From contig JAICJD010000013.1 of assembly GCA_025928645.1 (NCBI GenBank), positions 1 to 38,704 on the forward strand: a DNA stretch of 38,704 nt, written 5' to 3'. Below are positions 1-11,429 of this stretch, piece after piece; position 1 is the first letter of the stretch; each line of letters opens with the position of its first letter. The translations under genes were made by a program, and so were the position numbers. The notes under the pieces are model-generated. The model saw only the letters and a list, made by a program, of their open reading frames with translations, was not told the origin of the DNA and ran no database searches. The stretch comes from Gemmatimonadales bacterium. GTDB lineage: Bacteria > Gemmatimonadota > Gemmatimonadetes > Gemmatimonadales > GWC2-71-9.

Positions 1-65
1 CAACGGCAAGGCAGGTCGCCGCCTGATGCGGGGCCGCTGCGCTTAACCATCCCAGGCCAATGATG

Positions 66-98
66 GCAGCACTGATCGACTTCCAGATCACTGTCTGC
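66..98. repeat. imperfect hairpin with bulge, possible degenerate attC core
   Basis: Bases 66-77 pair with 86-98 (11 pairs, one C-C mismatch at 72/91, one extra base at 94) around an 8-base loop. A RYYYAAC match (GCTTAAC, 41-47) lies upstream and a GTTGCCG (112-118) downstream. This loosely resembles a folded attC with an extrahelical base. The downstream box does not fit GTTRRRY and pairs poorly with the upstream box. The hairpin is seen directly; the recombination role is speculative. Confidence 0.25.
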
Positions 99-318
99 AT
101 ACCAAGCTCCGGTTGCCGCCTAACTATCAATGTGTTGCAACTCCCAAACCCGCGACCAGTCCATTGGCGACCCAGCCCATCCCCCATTCCCATCCCCCCC
201 ACGCGTTAGCCTGCATCCAACGCAGCTATACCCCCGAGATCGAATTGCCAGATTGGGAACGATGCGCTCGGCCTGACCGCCCAGCCCCAAATTTGAAACA
301 AGCGCGGCCCCAGCATAA

Positions 319-356
319 GGCCCCGTTTGCGACAGGCCGAGGCCCGTTTTGCGACA
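319..356. repeat. two 16-base direct repeats near the 3' end of intI
   Basis: Copies at 319-334 and 341-356 agree at 14 of 16 positions and share the ending TTTGCGACA-like block. Their start-to-start spacing of 22 bases is about two helical turns, so both would face the same side of the DNA. In attI1 of class 1 integrons, IntI1 binds two direct repeats besides the core site. The position, about 80 bases beyond the end of this integrase gene, fits that by analogy only. Confidence 0.5.
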
Positions 357-434
357 TGTCTGGTCTGGGAATGCAAGGCCCTGCGCGCCGAGGGGTGTCG
401 GGGATTGGAACGACCTCCCGGATAGCCCGCCGCG

Positions 435-1487
435 TCACCGCGGCCGCCCCAGCCGGTCCGCTGGACTGCGCACCCCGTACCCACCCCGGTTCAGCACGTG
501 CGTGTAGATCATCGTGGTCGCCACGTCGCGATGCCCCAGCAGGTCCTGCACGGTGCGGATGTCGTACCCGTCCTGCAGCAGGTGGGTGGCAAAGGAGTGG
601 CGCAGCGAATGGCACGTCACCCGCTTCGCCAACCCGGCCCCCGCCGCCGCCTGCTTCACCGCCCGCTGCACGACCGATTCGTGGAGGTGATCCCGGCACA
701 TGCGCCCCGAGCCGTCCACGTACCGGCGCCGCGCCCGGAACACGAACTGCCACGCCCACTCGGTCGACGCGCTGGGGGACTTGCGCGCGAACGCATCCGG
801 CAGCCGCACCGCACCGGCACCCGCCGCGAGATCCCGCCGGTGCAGCCGCCGCACCCGCTCGAGCTGCCGCTCGAGCTCGGCGCCCACCGCCTCGGGCAGC
901 ATCGTCACCCGATCCTTGCCGCCCTTGGCCCGCCGGACGACTAGTTGGCGCATGCCGAAATCCACGTCCTTGACCCGAAGCTCGAGCGCCTCCAGCAGCC
1001 GAAGCCCGCTTCCATACAGAAGGAGGGCGACTGTGTGCGGCATGCCCTCCAGCCCGGCGAGCAGGCGGTCCACTTCGTCCCGGTCGAGCACCACCGGCAG
1101 GCGGGTCGGCTGTTTGGCCCGCCAGGCCCGGTCCAGCGGCCCGATGTCCTGCTGGAGAACGTCACGATAGAGGAAGAGGAGGGTGCTCAGCGCTTGGGCT
1201 TGGCTGGAGGCGCTGAGCTTCGCCTGGTCAGCCAGCTCGACGAGAAAGCGTTGCACCCCGGCGGCACCAAGCCCGCCAGGATGGCGCAGCCGGTGAAACC
1301 GGACGTAGCGCTTCACCCAGGCGACGTAGCATTCCTCCGTCCGCCGGCTGTAGTGCCTCACCCGGATCGCCAGCCGGACCCGGTCGAGGAGTCTCGGCGC
1401 ACTGGCTGCGAGCGCGACGAGGTCAGCGGAGAGCGGGCAGGGCTGCGGAGACCAGGTAACCTTCGCCTTTTGGGAAGCGCCGCTCAC
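435..1487 (-). CDS. intI: integron-type tyrosine recombinase (IntI)
   Basis: A site-specific recombinase of the integron integrase family, which catalyses cassette insertion and excision at attI and attC sites. The 350-residue product has an N-terminal SAM-like DNA-binding domain (about 30-115) and a C-terminal catalytic domain. The catalytic set is visible: R163 (YGSGLRLLE), Lys in RRAKGGKDR (188/191), H293 and R296 ([13 protein letters not shown]), H319 ([10 protein letters not shown]) and nucleophile Y328 (MIYTHV). The diagnostic IntI extra segment between the catalytic patches is present around 240-275 ([10 protein letters not shown] and CRDHLHES), which separates it from XerC/XerD. The chosen GTG start overlaps the MOSC stop as GTGA, implying translational coupling. 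A much longer frame upstream only antiparallels nothing useful and runs through the MOSC gene. No cassette array is visible. All key residues are intact, so it is probably active. Confidence 0.92.
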   Translation of the reverse strand: MSGASQKAKVTWSPQPCPLSADLVALAASAPRLLDRVRLAIRVRHYSRRTEECYVAWVKRYVRFHRLRHPGGLGAAGVQRFLVELADQAKLSASSQAQALSTLLFLYRDVLQQDIGPLDRAWRAKQPTRLPVVLDRDEVDRLLAGLEGMPHTVALLLYGSGLRLLEALELRVKDVDFGMRQLVVRRAKGGKDRVTMLPEAVGAELERQLERVRRLHRRDLAAGAGAVRLPDAFARKSPSASTEWAWQFVFRARRRYVDGSGRMCRDHLHESVVQRAVKQAAAGAGLAKRVTCHSLRHSFATHLLQDGYDIRTVQDLLGHRDVATTMIYTHVLNRGGYGVRSPADRLGRPR

Positions 1488-2164
1488 CCCTCCCGCCGAT
1501 ACCCCTCCTTCGCCAGCCGGATCCGCCAGTCCTGCGCCAGCGCCGAACACCGCGCCAGCGCGATCGCCTCGTCGCGCCGGTCCGTCCGGTGCTGCATCGC
1601 CAGCGCCGCCCGGCGCACGGTCATGCCCTCGCACCCGCGCCCCACCAGCCGGATCTCCTCACCCGCCTCGATCACGCCCGGCGTGAGCACCCGGAGATAC
1701 CAGCCGGACCGCCCGGTGGCGCGGACCAGCTGGATGAGGTCCTCGCGCCGCTGATACCACGCCAGCCGGTTGCACGGGCTTCGGGGCTTCGTCACCTCGA
1801 CCAGCGCGGTGCCGATCGCCCAACGGTCGCCGATCCTCACCGTGGTCTCATCCGCCCCCTCCACGGTCAGGTTCTCGCCGAACCCGCCCGCCCCGACGTC
1901 GTCCCGTCCCCACTCGGCGCGCCAGCGCGGGTAGTGCGACGCCGCGTAGGCGAGCAGCGCCTGCTCAGGGCCACCGTGCACCCGGGTGTCCTCGACCTGA
2001 TCGCCGGCGAGGCCCAGGGTGGAGAGCTCGACCGGCCCCGTGACGGCCTGCTTGGCGATGGCGCTGCGGAAGACGCGAGGCTCGGAGGGGTCCTCGTCCT
2101 CGGCGGCTCTCGCAGGGATGGGGAGGAGCGCGGGCCGTCCGACCTGCACGAAGATGAGGCGCAT
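1484..2164 (-). CDS. MOSC domain protein (YiiM-like)
   Basis: A 226-residue MOSC-domain protein. The family (beta-strand-rich, related to the C-terminal domain of molybdenum cofactor sulfurase) includes E. coli YiiM and YcbX, which act with molybdenum cofactor in reducing N-hydroxylated bases. Visible marks are the [12 protein letters not shown] block (about 62-73), the [11 protein letters not shown] block (about 93-103) and the conserved cysteine in PRSPCNRLA (about 131), the predicted cofactor sulfur ligand. The ATG is preceded by an AAGG-like element. It is the upstream partner of the integrase gene, overlapping it by four bases. That is an unusual pairing and may reflect chance juxtaposition, since MOSC proteins have no known role in recombination. 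The substrate cannot be told from sequence. Confidence 0.88.
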   Translation of the reverse strand: MRLIFVQVGRPALLPIPARAAEDEDPSEPRVFRSAIAKQAVTGPVELSTLGLAGDQVEDTRVHGGPEQALLAYAASHYPRWRAEWGRDDVGAGGFGENLTVEGADETTVRIGDRWAIGTALVEVTKPRSPCNRLAWYQRREDLIQLVRATGRSGWYLRVLTPGVIEAGEEIRLVGRGCEGMTVRRAALAMQHRTDRRDEAIALARCSALAQDWRIRLAKEGYRREG

Positions 2165-2369
2165 GACGCCTTGAACGTCATCCGGGGCTGCCCGGTTCCC
2201 GCGCCCTCAGGCAGCTTGGACGATATCGTCGCCGTCGTGGTCGAACGTGATCGCGTTGGGACGATCGACGTCCCATAGCGTGTCGCGCGGGGGATCGGGT
2301 CCGGTGTTCGGCGAACCATCCGCCCCCACGCGGCGTTCAAAGAGACTTCACCCGTCGAGCGAGAACTCA

Positions 2370-3908
2370 ATGCGGGAAGAATCTGGAGCCAGGGCGACCC
2401 GCCGGGAGTGGATCGGCCTGGCCGTTATCGCGCTTCCCTGCATGCTCTACTCGATGGACCTCACGGTCTTCGACCTGGCCGTGCCCCGGCTGAGCGCAGA
2501 CCTCCGGCCGACGGGGACCGAACTGCTCTGGATTCTGGACATCTACGGGTTTCTGGTCGCGGGCTCGCTGATCACGATGGGCACCCTGGGCGACCGGATC
2601 GGCCGCCGCAAGCTGCTGCTCATCGGTGCCGGCACCTTCGGGGCGGCCTCCATCCTGGCGGCGTTTTCCACCAGCGTGCCGATGCTCATCGCCGCGCGCG
2701 CCCTGCTCGGGATCGCCGGGGCCACGCTCGCGCCGTCCACCCTGTCCCTGATCCGCAGCATGTTCCGCGACGCCGAGCAGCGCACGGTCGCGATCGGGGT
2801 CTGGGTCACCAGCTATTCGGTGGGCGCCGCCATCGGGCCGCTCTGCGGCGGCATAGTGCTGGAGCACTTCCGCTGGGGCGCGGTGTTCCTTCTCGGCGTG
2901 CCGGTGATGCTGCTGTTGCTGGTGACCGGGCCGGTCCTGCTGCCCGAGTACCGGGACGACGAGGCGGGGCGGCTCGACCTCACGAGCGCGGCCCAGTCGC
3001 TCGTGGCGGTGCTGCTGGCGATCTACGGGCTCAAGCGCATGGCAGAGTACGGACCGAGCGCCCTGGCCCTGGCGACCATCGCCCTGGGCGCCGTGGTCGG
3101 CGCGGCCTTCGTCCGCCGGCAGCGGACCCTGCGGGATCCGCTGATCGATCTCGCTTTGTTCCGTGCCCCGGCGTTCAGCGTGGCGCTCGCCACCTACGCG
3201 GTCGGGACCTTCGTCGGGTTCGCGATGTACCTGTTCCTCGCCCAGTACCTGCAGCTCGTGCTCGGCCTTTCACCGCTCCGAGCGGGGCTCGCCACCGTGC
3301 CGTCGATGCTGATCTTCATCGCGGGCTCCGCGCTCGTGCCGCGGCTCGCCCGGCGAATCCGGCCGGCCTCCGCGATCGCCGGCGGTCTGGCCGTGTCCGC
3401 CGCCGGCTTCGCCGTGCTCGGCGGGGCCGTCGCGCCGGGGCTCGCGTGGCTGGTCGCCGGCTCGGTCATCTACTCCGTGGGGCTCACACCCGTGGTGATC
3501 CTGGCGACCGACCTCATCGTCGGCAGCGCGCCCGTCGAGCGCGCCGGCGCGGCGGCCGCGATCTCGGAGACGAGCTCGGAGCTGGGCGGCTCGCTCGGCA
3601 TCGCGCTGCTCGGCAGCGTCGCCACGCTCGTCTATCGGCGCGCGATGGCCGAGTGGATGCCGGCGGGTGTTCCCCCGGAGATCGGCAGGGCGGCCCGCGG
3701 AACGCTGGGCGGGGCGATCGAGGTCGCGAAGGGGCTGGCGCCGCTGGAGGGAAGGGAGCTGGTCGAAGCGGCGCGCGCAGCGTTCACCCAGGCGTTTCAG
3801 GTGACGGCGCTCGTGTGTGCGGCGCTGGCGCTGGTGGCCGCGGCGGGGACGGTGCTGGTGCTCAGGGAGCGCGGGGCGCGGGCGGAGGCCGCAGTGCCGG
3901 TGGGGTGA
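2370..3908 (+). CDS. MFS drug exporter, DHA2 (14-helix) family
   Basis: A 512-residue inner-membrane proton-driven efflux transporter. About 14 hydrophobic helices are visible. The loop 2-3 motif appears as GDRIGRRKLLL (about 68-78), the helix 1 acidic motif as MDLTVFDLAVPRL (about 24-36), and the proline/glycine-rich antiporter motif C region near SYSVGAAIGPLCGG (about 144-157). Overall it resembles SmvA/QacA-type multidrug exporters; substrates are often quaternary ammonium compounds or dyes, but none can be named here. I chose ATG 2370 because the frame upstream of it (from 2247) encodes a Ser/Arg-rich tail atypical for MFS. It is divergent from the MOSC gene across a 205-base gap, which would hold both promoters. 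No adjacent TetR-type regulator is seen. Confidence 0.88.
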   Translation: MREESGARATRREWIGLAVIALPCMLYSMDLTVFDLAVPRLSADLRPTGTELLWILDIYGFLVAGSLITMGTLGDRIGRRKLLLIGAGTFGAASILAAFSTSVPMLIAARALLGIAGATLAPSTLSLIRSMFRDAEQRTVAIGVWVTSYSVGAAIGPLCGGIVLEHFRWGAVFLLGVPVMLLLLVTGPVLLPEYRDDEAGRLDLTSAAQSLVAVLLAIYGLKRMAEYGPSALALATIALGAVVGAAFVRRQRTLRDPLIDLALFRAPAFSVALATYAVGTFVGFAMYLFLAQYLQLVLGLSPLRAGLATVPSMLIFIAGSALVPRLARRIRPASAIAGGLAVSAAGFAVLGGAVAPGLAWLVAGSVIYSVGLTPVVILATDLIVGSAPVERAGAAAAISETSSELGGSLGIALLGSVATLVYRRAMAEWMPAGVPPEIGRAARGTLGGAIEVAKGLAPLEGRELVEAARAAFTQAFQVTALVCAALALVAAAGTVLVLRERGARAEAAVPVG

Positions 3909-3987
3909 GGGGCGAGATGAGGGCGCTCGTCAGGCCGGGAGTCGGGGCTGGGGGTCACCCGGGGCGGAGGAGTCACCCTGAGTCACC

Positions 3988-4061
3988 GGAGTCACCCTGA
4001 GCGGAGCGAAAGGGGCCATGCGTCAGCTCATGCCCCCTTTCGCTTCGCTCAGGGTGACTCC
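3988..4061. repeat. long palindrome (33-base arms, 8-base loop), family A
   Basis: The left arm 3988-4020 and right arm 4029-4061 are complementary at 31 of 33 positions, with the core GAGCGNAGCGAAAGGGG. Extra partial copies of GAGTCACC flank both sides (3970-3990 and 4062-4072). It sits between the convergent MFS and gyrB genes, so it can serve as a bidirectional RNA hairpin. A nearly identical element occurs at 28678-28752, so this is a dispersed repeat and not a one-off terminator. Confidence 0.9.
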
Positions 4062-4086
4062 AGGTGACTCCATCGCCACCCCCGGC

Positions 4087-7410
<3,324 letters not shown>

Positions 7411-7411
<1 letters not shown>

Positions 7412-7815
7412 TATTCGATGTTGATGTGGCGGCTGACGATGGCGCCGATGTCGCCCAGACGGTCGACGGCGTGCACCTGGACGGTCAGCCGCGCGCCCGA
7501 CTGATCGATCGTCGAGAGCTGGACGGCGAAGTTCACGGTGTCGTCTCCTCCGCCCAGGATCGGCGCGAATCCCTGATTGATCCCGGACAGGTCGACGTAG
7601 ACCGTGTCCACGCCATCGGGATCGAACGCCCGCCCCTGGATGATGAGCAGGTCGCCCGACGTGACCACCGTATCCTGCGCCAGCGGGTGGGTGACCTCGC
7701 TGATCGGGCCCCGGTCGTTTCCCGTGTTCTCTGTGGGAAACGTCAGCCGCTCCCGCGTACCGCACGCCGCCAGCATGAGCAGGCCGGCCCACCGAAATGC
7801 CCGTCCGGGAATCAT
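7411..7815 (-). CDS. small lipoprotein with Ig/cadherin-like strand pattern, function unknown
   Basis: A 134-residue predicted lipoprotein. The first 18 residues form a lipoprotein signal, with lipobox LAAC and Cys18 as the lipidation site. The mature part is beta-rich, with a repeat-like VDTVYVDLSG / DDTVNFAVQLS / ARLTVQVHAVDRLGD pattern reminiscent of bacterial Ig-like or cadherin-type modules. I recognise no named family. It lies 35 bases after ech and overlaps recF by one base, so it is cotranscribed with replication genes. Whether that has functional meaning is unclear. The start ATG was chosen because it begins directly with the signal peptide. Confidence 0.72.
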
Positions 7816-7850
7816 GGAAAAATAGCCGGTTGCAGGGTGAAATTGCAGGC

Positions 7851-8633
7851 TCAAGTCCCGGTGAAAACAGGCTTTCGCTTGTCCAGGAAGGCCCGGGTGC
7901 CCTCCCGCATGTCGGCCGTCGCGCTGAGGACGCCGAACCATCCGGCCTCGAGGCCGAGCGCCTGGTCCAGCCCCATGTCGAGCCCCGAGTCTACCAGCTC
8001 CAGGCAGGCCCTGACGGCCAGGGGCCCGTTCTCCAGGATGGTTCGGAGCAGCGCGGTGGCTTCGGCCATCAGCCGGTCGGCCGGGACGACCCGGTTCACC
8101 AACCCGATGCGCCAGGCCTCCTGGGCGTCGATCATGGCGCCGGTGAGCAAAAGCTCGAGCGCCCGCCCGCGGCCGACCAGCCGCGGCAGCCGGACCGTAC
8201 CGCCGTACCCCGGGCCGATGCCGAGCTTGACCTCGGGCTGGCCGAACTTGGCCGTGGCGCTGGCGACCCGAAGGTGGCAGGCCATGGCCAGCTCGCAGCC
8301 GCCGCCGAGGGCGAATCCGTTGACCGCCGCGACTACCGGCTTTCCGCACCGCTCGAACCGGCGCATCATCCGCTGGCCTCGCAGCGCCCGCGTCTGCCCG
8401 TCGCTCGCGCCCTGCCCGCCGATCTCGCCGATGTCGGCGCCGGCCACGAACGCCTTGGGTCCGGCGCCGGTGAGCAGCACGCCGCGGATCTCGGGCTCGC
8501 GCTCGACCCGGCCGGCGGCGTCGTCGAGCTCACCGATGACGGTGGCGTTCAGCGCGTTCAGCTTGTCGGGACGGTTGATCGTGATGGTCGCGATGCCGTC
8601 GGCGAGGTCGAAGAGCAGGGTGGAGTAGGCCAT
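7851..8633 (-). CDS. enoyl-CoA hydratase/isomerase (crotonase family)
   Basis: A 260-residue crotonase-fold enzyme that hydrates or isomerises a CoA thioester in the cytoplasm. The oxyanion-hole blocks are present: FVAGADIGEI (about 62-71) and NGFALGGGCELAMACHL (about 105-121). Both catalytic glutamates of true hydratases are conserved, one in GGGCE and one in GQPEVKLGIGPGYGGT. The C-terminal helices end in AFLDKRKPVFTG, typical of EchA/PaaF/FadB-like short hydratases. It heads the minus-strand run leading into recF and gyrB and is divergent from mtnA. No other beta-oxidation gene is nearby, so fatty-acid, amino-acid or phenylacetate catabolism remain possible. Confidence 0.9.
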   Translation of the reverse strand: MAYSTLLFDLADGIATITINRPDKLNALNATVIGELDDAAGRVEREPEIRGVLLTGAGPKAFVAGADIGEIGGQGASDGQTRALRGQRMMRRFERCGKPVVAAVNGFALGGGCELAMACHLRVASATAKFGQPEVKLGIGPGYGGTVRLPRLVGRGRALELLLTGAMIDAQEAWRIGLVNRVVPADRLMAEATALLRTILENGPLAVRACLELVDSGLDMGLDQALGLEAGWFGVLSATADMREGTRAFLDKRKPVFTGT

Positions 8634-8689
8634 TGGTAGTCACGGGTGAAAGGGAGAGCGGCCGCAGGGGACAGGCAAACATAATCCGC

Positions 8690-8697
8690 TATCTTTG
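8690..8697 (+). promoter_or_regulatory. TAnnTTTG -10-like element of mtnA
   Basis: TATCTTTG ends four bases before the mtnA ATG. It matches the TAnnTTTG element known from Bacteroidota promoters, and TAnnTT recurs before other genes in this window. Transcription from it would start at or next to the ATG, giving a leaderless mRNA. No good -35 is seen upstream, which lowers confidence. Confidence 0.4.
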
Positions 8698-8701
8698 CCC
8701 C

Positions 8702-9715
8702 ATGCCCGTTCCACGCCCCATCGACTGGACCCCCACGCGCGCGGTCCGCATCCTCGACCAGACGCTCCTGCCCGACACCGAGCGCTACCTCGACCTCGAC
8801 ACGGTGGACGCCGTCGCCGAGGCGATCCGCACACTGCGCGTGCGGGGCGCGCCCTTGATCGGGATCGCGGCGGCCATGGGTCTCACGCTCGTCTCGCGCG
8901 AGGGTCCCGCGACGCTCGAGGCGGTCTGCGCCGCGTCCAGGACCCTCGGCGCGACTCGGCCGACCGCGGTGAACCTGCGCTGGGCGCTCGAGCGGATGGA
9001 GCGGCGCGCGGCCGACGCCGCGGCGGCGGGCGACGACCTGGTCCCGGCGCTCCGCGCGGAGGCGACCGCGATCTGGGACGAGGACCGCGCGATGTGCGAG
9101 CGGATCGGCCGGTTCGGCGCGGAGCTGATCGGCGGCGACGCGCTGGTGCTCACGCACTGCAACGCCGGGGCGCTCGCGACCGGCGGGATCGGGACGGCGC
9201 TCGCCCCGGTGTACGCGCTGCACGACGCGGGGCGGCGGGTGGCGGTGGTGGCCGACGAGACCCGCCCCCTGCTCCAGGGCAGCCGGCTCACCGCGTGGGA
9301 GCTGAGCCGCGCGGGCGTGCCGGTGACCGTCATCGCCGACGGCATGGCGGCGAGCCGCCTCCGCCTCGGCGACGTGACCTGCGTGATCGTGGGCGCCGAC
9401 CGCATCGCGGCCAACGGCGATGTGGCCAACAAGATCGGCACCTACGGCGTGGCGCTCGCGGCGCGGGCCCACGGCGTCCCCTTCTACGTCGCGGCGCCGA
9501 GCTCGACGGTGGACCCGGCGACGCCCGACGGCGCGCGCATTCCGATCGAGGAGCGGGCCGCGTGGGAGGTCGCGGGGTGGCGCGGGCACCAGGCCGCGCC
9601 GGCCGAAGCGCAGGTGTGGAATCCGGCCTTCGACGTGACGCCCGCGGCGCTGGTGACGGCGATCATCACGGATCGTGGGGTGTTCGCGCCGCGGGACGTG
9701 GCCGGGGCGGGGTGA
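8702..9715 (+). CDS. mtnA: S-methyl-5-thioribose-1-phosphate isomerase
   Basis: Converts methylthioribose 1-phosphate to methylthioribulose 1-phosphate in the methionine salvage pathway. The 337-residue product has the family blocks RGAPLIGIAAAMGL (about 48-61), the catalytic cysteine in LTHCNAGALAT (about 155) and the catalytic aspartate in VGADRIAANGDVANKIGTY (about 233-251), and is of usual length. The alternative reading as eIF2B-like regulatory subunit or ribose-1,5-bisphosphate isomerase is disfavoured by the HCNAG-GADRI combination. The ATG at 8702 was preferred over an upstream GTG-like frame that would overlap the divergent ech gene. No other methionine salvage gene is in the window. 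Confidence 0.94.
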   Translation: MPVPRPIDWTPTRAVRILDQTLLPDTERYLDLDTVDAVAEAIRTLRVRGAPLIGIAAAMGLTLVSREGPATLEAVCAASRTLGATRPTAVNLRWALERMERRAADAAAAGDDLVPALRAEATAIWDEDRAMCERIGRFGAELIGGDALVLTHCNAGALATGGIGTALAPVYALHDAGRRVAVVADETRPLLQGSRLTAWELSRAGVPVTVIADGMAASRLRLGDVTCVIVGADRIAANGDVANKIGTYGVALAARAHGVPFYVAAPSSTVDPATPDGARIPIEERAAWEVAGWRGHQAAPAEAQVWNPAFDVTPAALVTAIITDRGVFAPRDVAGAG

Positions 9716-9741
9716 GGGTGGGGTTGCGTAAGCGAGGCGCT

Positions 9742-9843
9742 CTTCATCCCGAGCGAAGCGAGGGACCTTCTCCGCCTGGCTGGACGGATGCCGAGGAGTT
9801 CGAGCCGCAGCGGGCAAGGTCCCTCGCTCCGCTCGGGATGAAG
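9742..9843. repeat. long inverted repeat (28-base arms), family B
   Basis: Arms at 9742-9769 and 9816-9843 are complementary at 27 of 28 positions, around a 46-base spacer. The arm core CCGAGCGAAGCGAGGGA shares GAGCGAAGCGA with the family A palindromes at 3988 and 28678. It lies between mtnA and glpK, both on the plus strand, and could terminate mtnA transcripts as a hairpin, although no U-tract follows. Confidence 0.85.
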
Positions 9844-9903
9844 GCTGAACGCTCAGGATGAGCGCCCGATGAAGATCTTTCCCCACCCACCCACGCTCCC
9901 CTG

Positions 9904-11385
9904 ATGCCCGCCATCCTCGCGCTCGACCAGGGCACCACCGGCAGCACCGCGCTGCTGGTGCACCAGGACGGCACCGTCCTCGGCCGCGGCTACCGCGAGT
10001 TCACCCAGCACTATCCCCGGCCCGGCTGGGTCGAGCACGATCCGGAGGAGATCTTCCGCGTCTCGCTCGAGGCCATGCGCGAGGCGCTCGCGGGCGATGG
10101 CGGCCCGCCCGCCGGCCTCGGCATCACCAACCAGCGCGAGACCGTGGTGCTCTGGGACCGGCGCACGCTCGCGCCGGTCTCGCCGGCCATCGTGTGGCAG
10201 GACCGTCGCACCAGCGACCGCTGCCGCGAGCTGCGCGAATCCGGCGTCGAACGCCTGCTGCGCGAGCGCACCGGCCTCGTCGCCGATCCCTACTTCTCCG
10301 CGACCAAGCTGGAGTGGCTGCTGCGCGACCCCGGGCTCCGGCGCCGCGCCGAGCGGGGGGAGCTCGCCGCGGGCACGGTCGAGAGCTGGCTCGTCGTGCG
10401 GCTGAGCGGCGGCCGCGCCCACGTCACCGACCACACCAACGCCTCGCGCACGCTGCTGTACGGCCTCGCGGCGAAGGCGTGGGACGCGGAGCTGCTCCGC
10501 GTGTTCGACGTGCCGCGCGAGGTGCTGCCGGAGATCGTGCGGTCGTCGGGCGTGGTGGCGGAGACCGACCCGTCGCACCTGGGCGTGAGCCTGCCGGTCG
10601 CCGGGCTGGCCGGCGATCAGCAGTCGGCGCTGTTCGGCCAGGGCTGCTGCACCGAAGGGTCCGCCAAGAACACCTACGGCACGGGCGCGTTCCTGCTCGT
10701 GTTCACCGGCGGGCGGCTGCCGTCGCCGGCGCCTGGGGTGCTCGCCACCGCGGCGTGCGGCCCGCTCGGCGAGCCGGCCTACGCGCTCGAGGGCAGCGTG
10801 TTCATCGCCGGCGCCGCGCTGCAGTGGCTGCGCGACGGGCTTGGCGTGCTCGAGACCGCGGGCGAGTCCGACCGGCTCGCCCGCAGCGTGGCCGATACCG
10901 GCGGCGTCCACTTCGTGCCCGCCTTCGTGGGGCTCGGCACGCCGCACTGGGAGGCGGAGGCGCGCGGGACGATCACCGGGATCACCCGCGGCACCTCGCG
11001 CGTGCACCTGGTGCGGGCCGCGCTCGAAGCGATGGCCTTCAGCAGCGCCGAGCTGCTCGAGGCGATGGCCGCCGAGGAGGCGCTCGACGTGCCGGCGCTT
11101 CGGGTGGACGGCGGCGCCGCCGCGAACGACTGGCTCATGCAGTTCCAGGCCGAGGTGCTGGGGATTCCTGTGGAACGCCCTGACATGGTCGAGACCACGG
11201 CGCTCGGCGCGGCCGGGCTCGCCGGCATCGCGCTCGGCGTCTGGAGCGGGCCGTCCGAGTTCCTCGCCGGCCGGCGCTTCCGCCGGTTCGAGCCGACGAC
11301 CAGCGAGGCGGAGCGCCGCGAGCTCCGACGCGGCTGGGCGCGGGCGGTCGCGGCGGCGCTCGCGTGGGCAAGGGCGGAGCGGTGA
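9904..11385 (+). CDS. glpK: glycerol kinase
   Basis: Phosphorylates glycerol to sn-glycerol 3-phosphate with ATP, in the cytoplasm. The 493-residue FGGY-family product has the N-terminal phosphate-binding loop LDQGTTGSTALL (6-17), the substrate residues in ITNQRET and IVWQDRRT (about 77-102), the catalytic aspartate in GLAGDQQSALFG (about 238), the TYGTGAF loop, and the C-terminal DGGAAANDWLMQFQAE adenosine-binding block. The length matches GlpK and the QDRRT block separates it from xylulokinases. No glpF or glpD neighbour is seen; it stands alone between two non-coding repeats. There is no obvious promoter and only a weak ribosome-binding site before the ATG. Confidence 0.95.
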   Translation: MPAILALDQGTTGSTALLVHQDGTVLGRGYREFTQHYPRPGWVEHDPEEIFRVSLEAMREALAGDGGPPAGLGITNQRETVVLWDRRTLAPVSPAIVWQDRRTSDRCRELRESGVERLLRERTGLVADPYFSATKLEWLLRDPGLRRRAERGELAAGTVESWLVVRLSGGRAHVTDHTNASRTLLYGLAAKAWDAELLRVFDVPREVLPEIVRSSGVVAETDPSHLGVSLPVAGLAGDQQSALFGQGCCTEGSAKNTYGTGAFLLVFTGGRLPSPAPGVLATAACGPLGEPAYALEGSVFIAGAALQWLRDGLGVLETAGESDRLARSVADTGGVHFVPAFVGLGTPHWEAEARGTITGITRGTSRVHLVRAALEAMAFSSAELLEAMAAEEALDVPALRVDGGAAANDWLMQFQAEVLGIPVERPDMVETTALGAAGLAGIALGVWSGPSEFLAGRRFRRFEPTTSEAERRELRRGWARAVAAALAWARAER

Positions 11386-11429
11386 CCGTTGCGTCGAGTT
11401 CTGTCGGTGGAGTTCTTGGTCCGCGACGG

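Larger units (their letters stand above)
1..434. other. left-edge stretch without a convincing gene
   Basis: I see no credible protein here. The open frames that cross it are low-complexity Arg/Pro/Ala translations of GC-rich DNA, and one of them runs antisense through the integrase gene. What it does hold is a pair of 16-base direct repeats (319-356), an imperfect hairpin (66-98), and several sequences matching the integron core-site pattern RYYYAAC (41-47, 118-124, 215-221) plus GTTAGCC at 205-211. Because it lies just past the 3' end of an integron integrase gene, it is where an attI site would sit in an inverse integron. No complete, well-paired attC could be established. Confidence 0.6.

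Noticed and set aside
118-211. Possible 94-base attC between GCCTAAC and GTTAGCC
   Set aside because: The outer boxes differ from complementarity at one position, and the interior, being pyrimidine-rich, cannot form the inner stem expected of attC.
2219-2230. Perfect 12-base palindrome GACGATATCGTC between the MOSC and MFS genes
   Set aside because: It may be an operator, but no regulator gene is adjacent and a single copy is not evidence.
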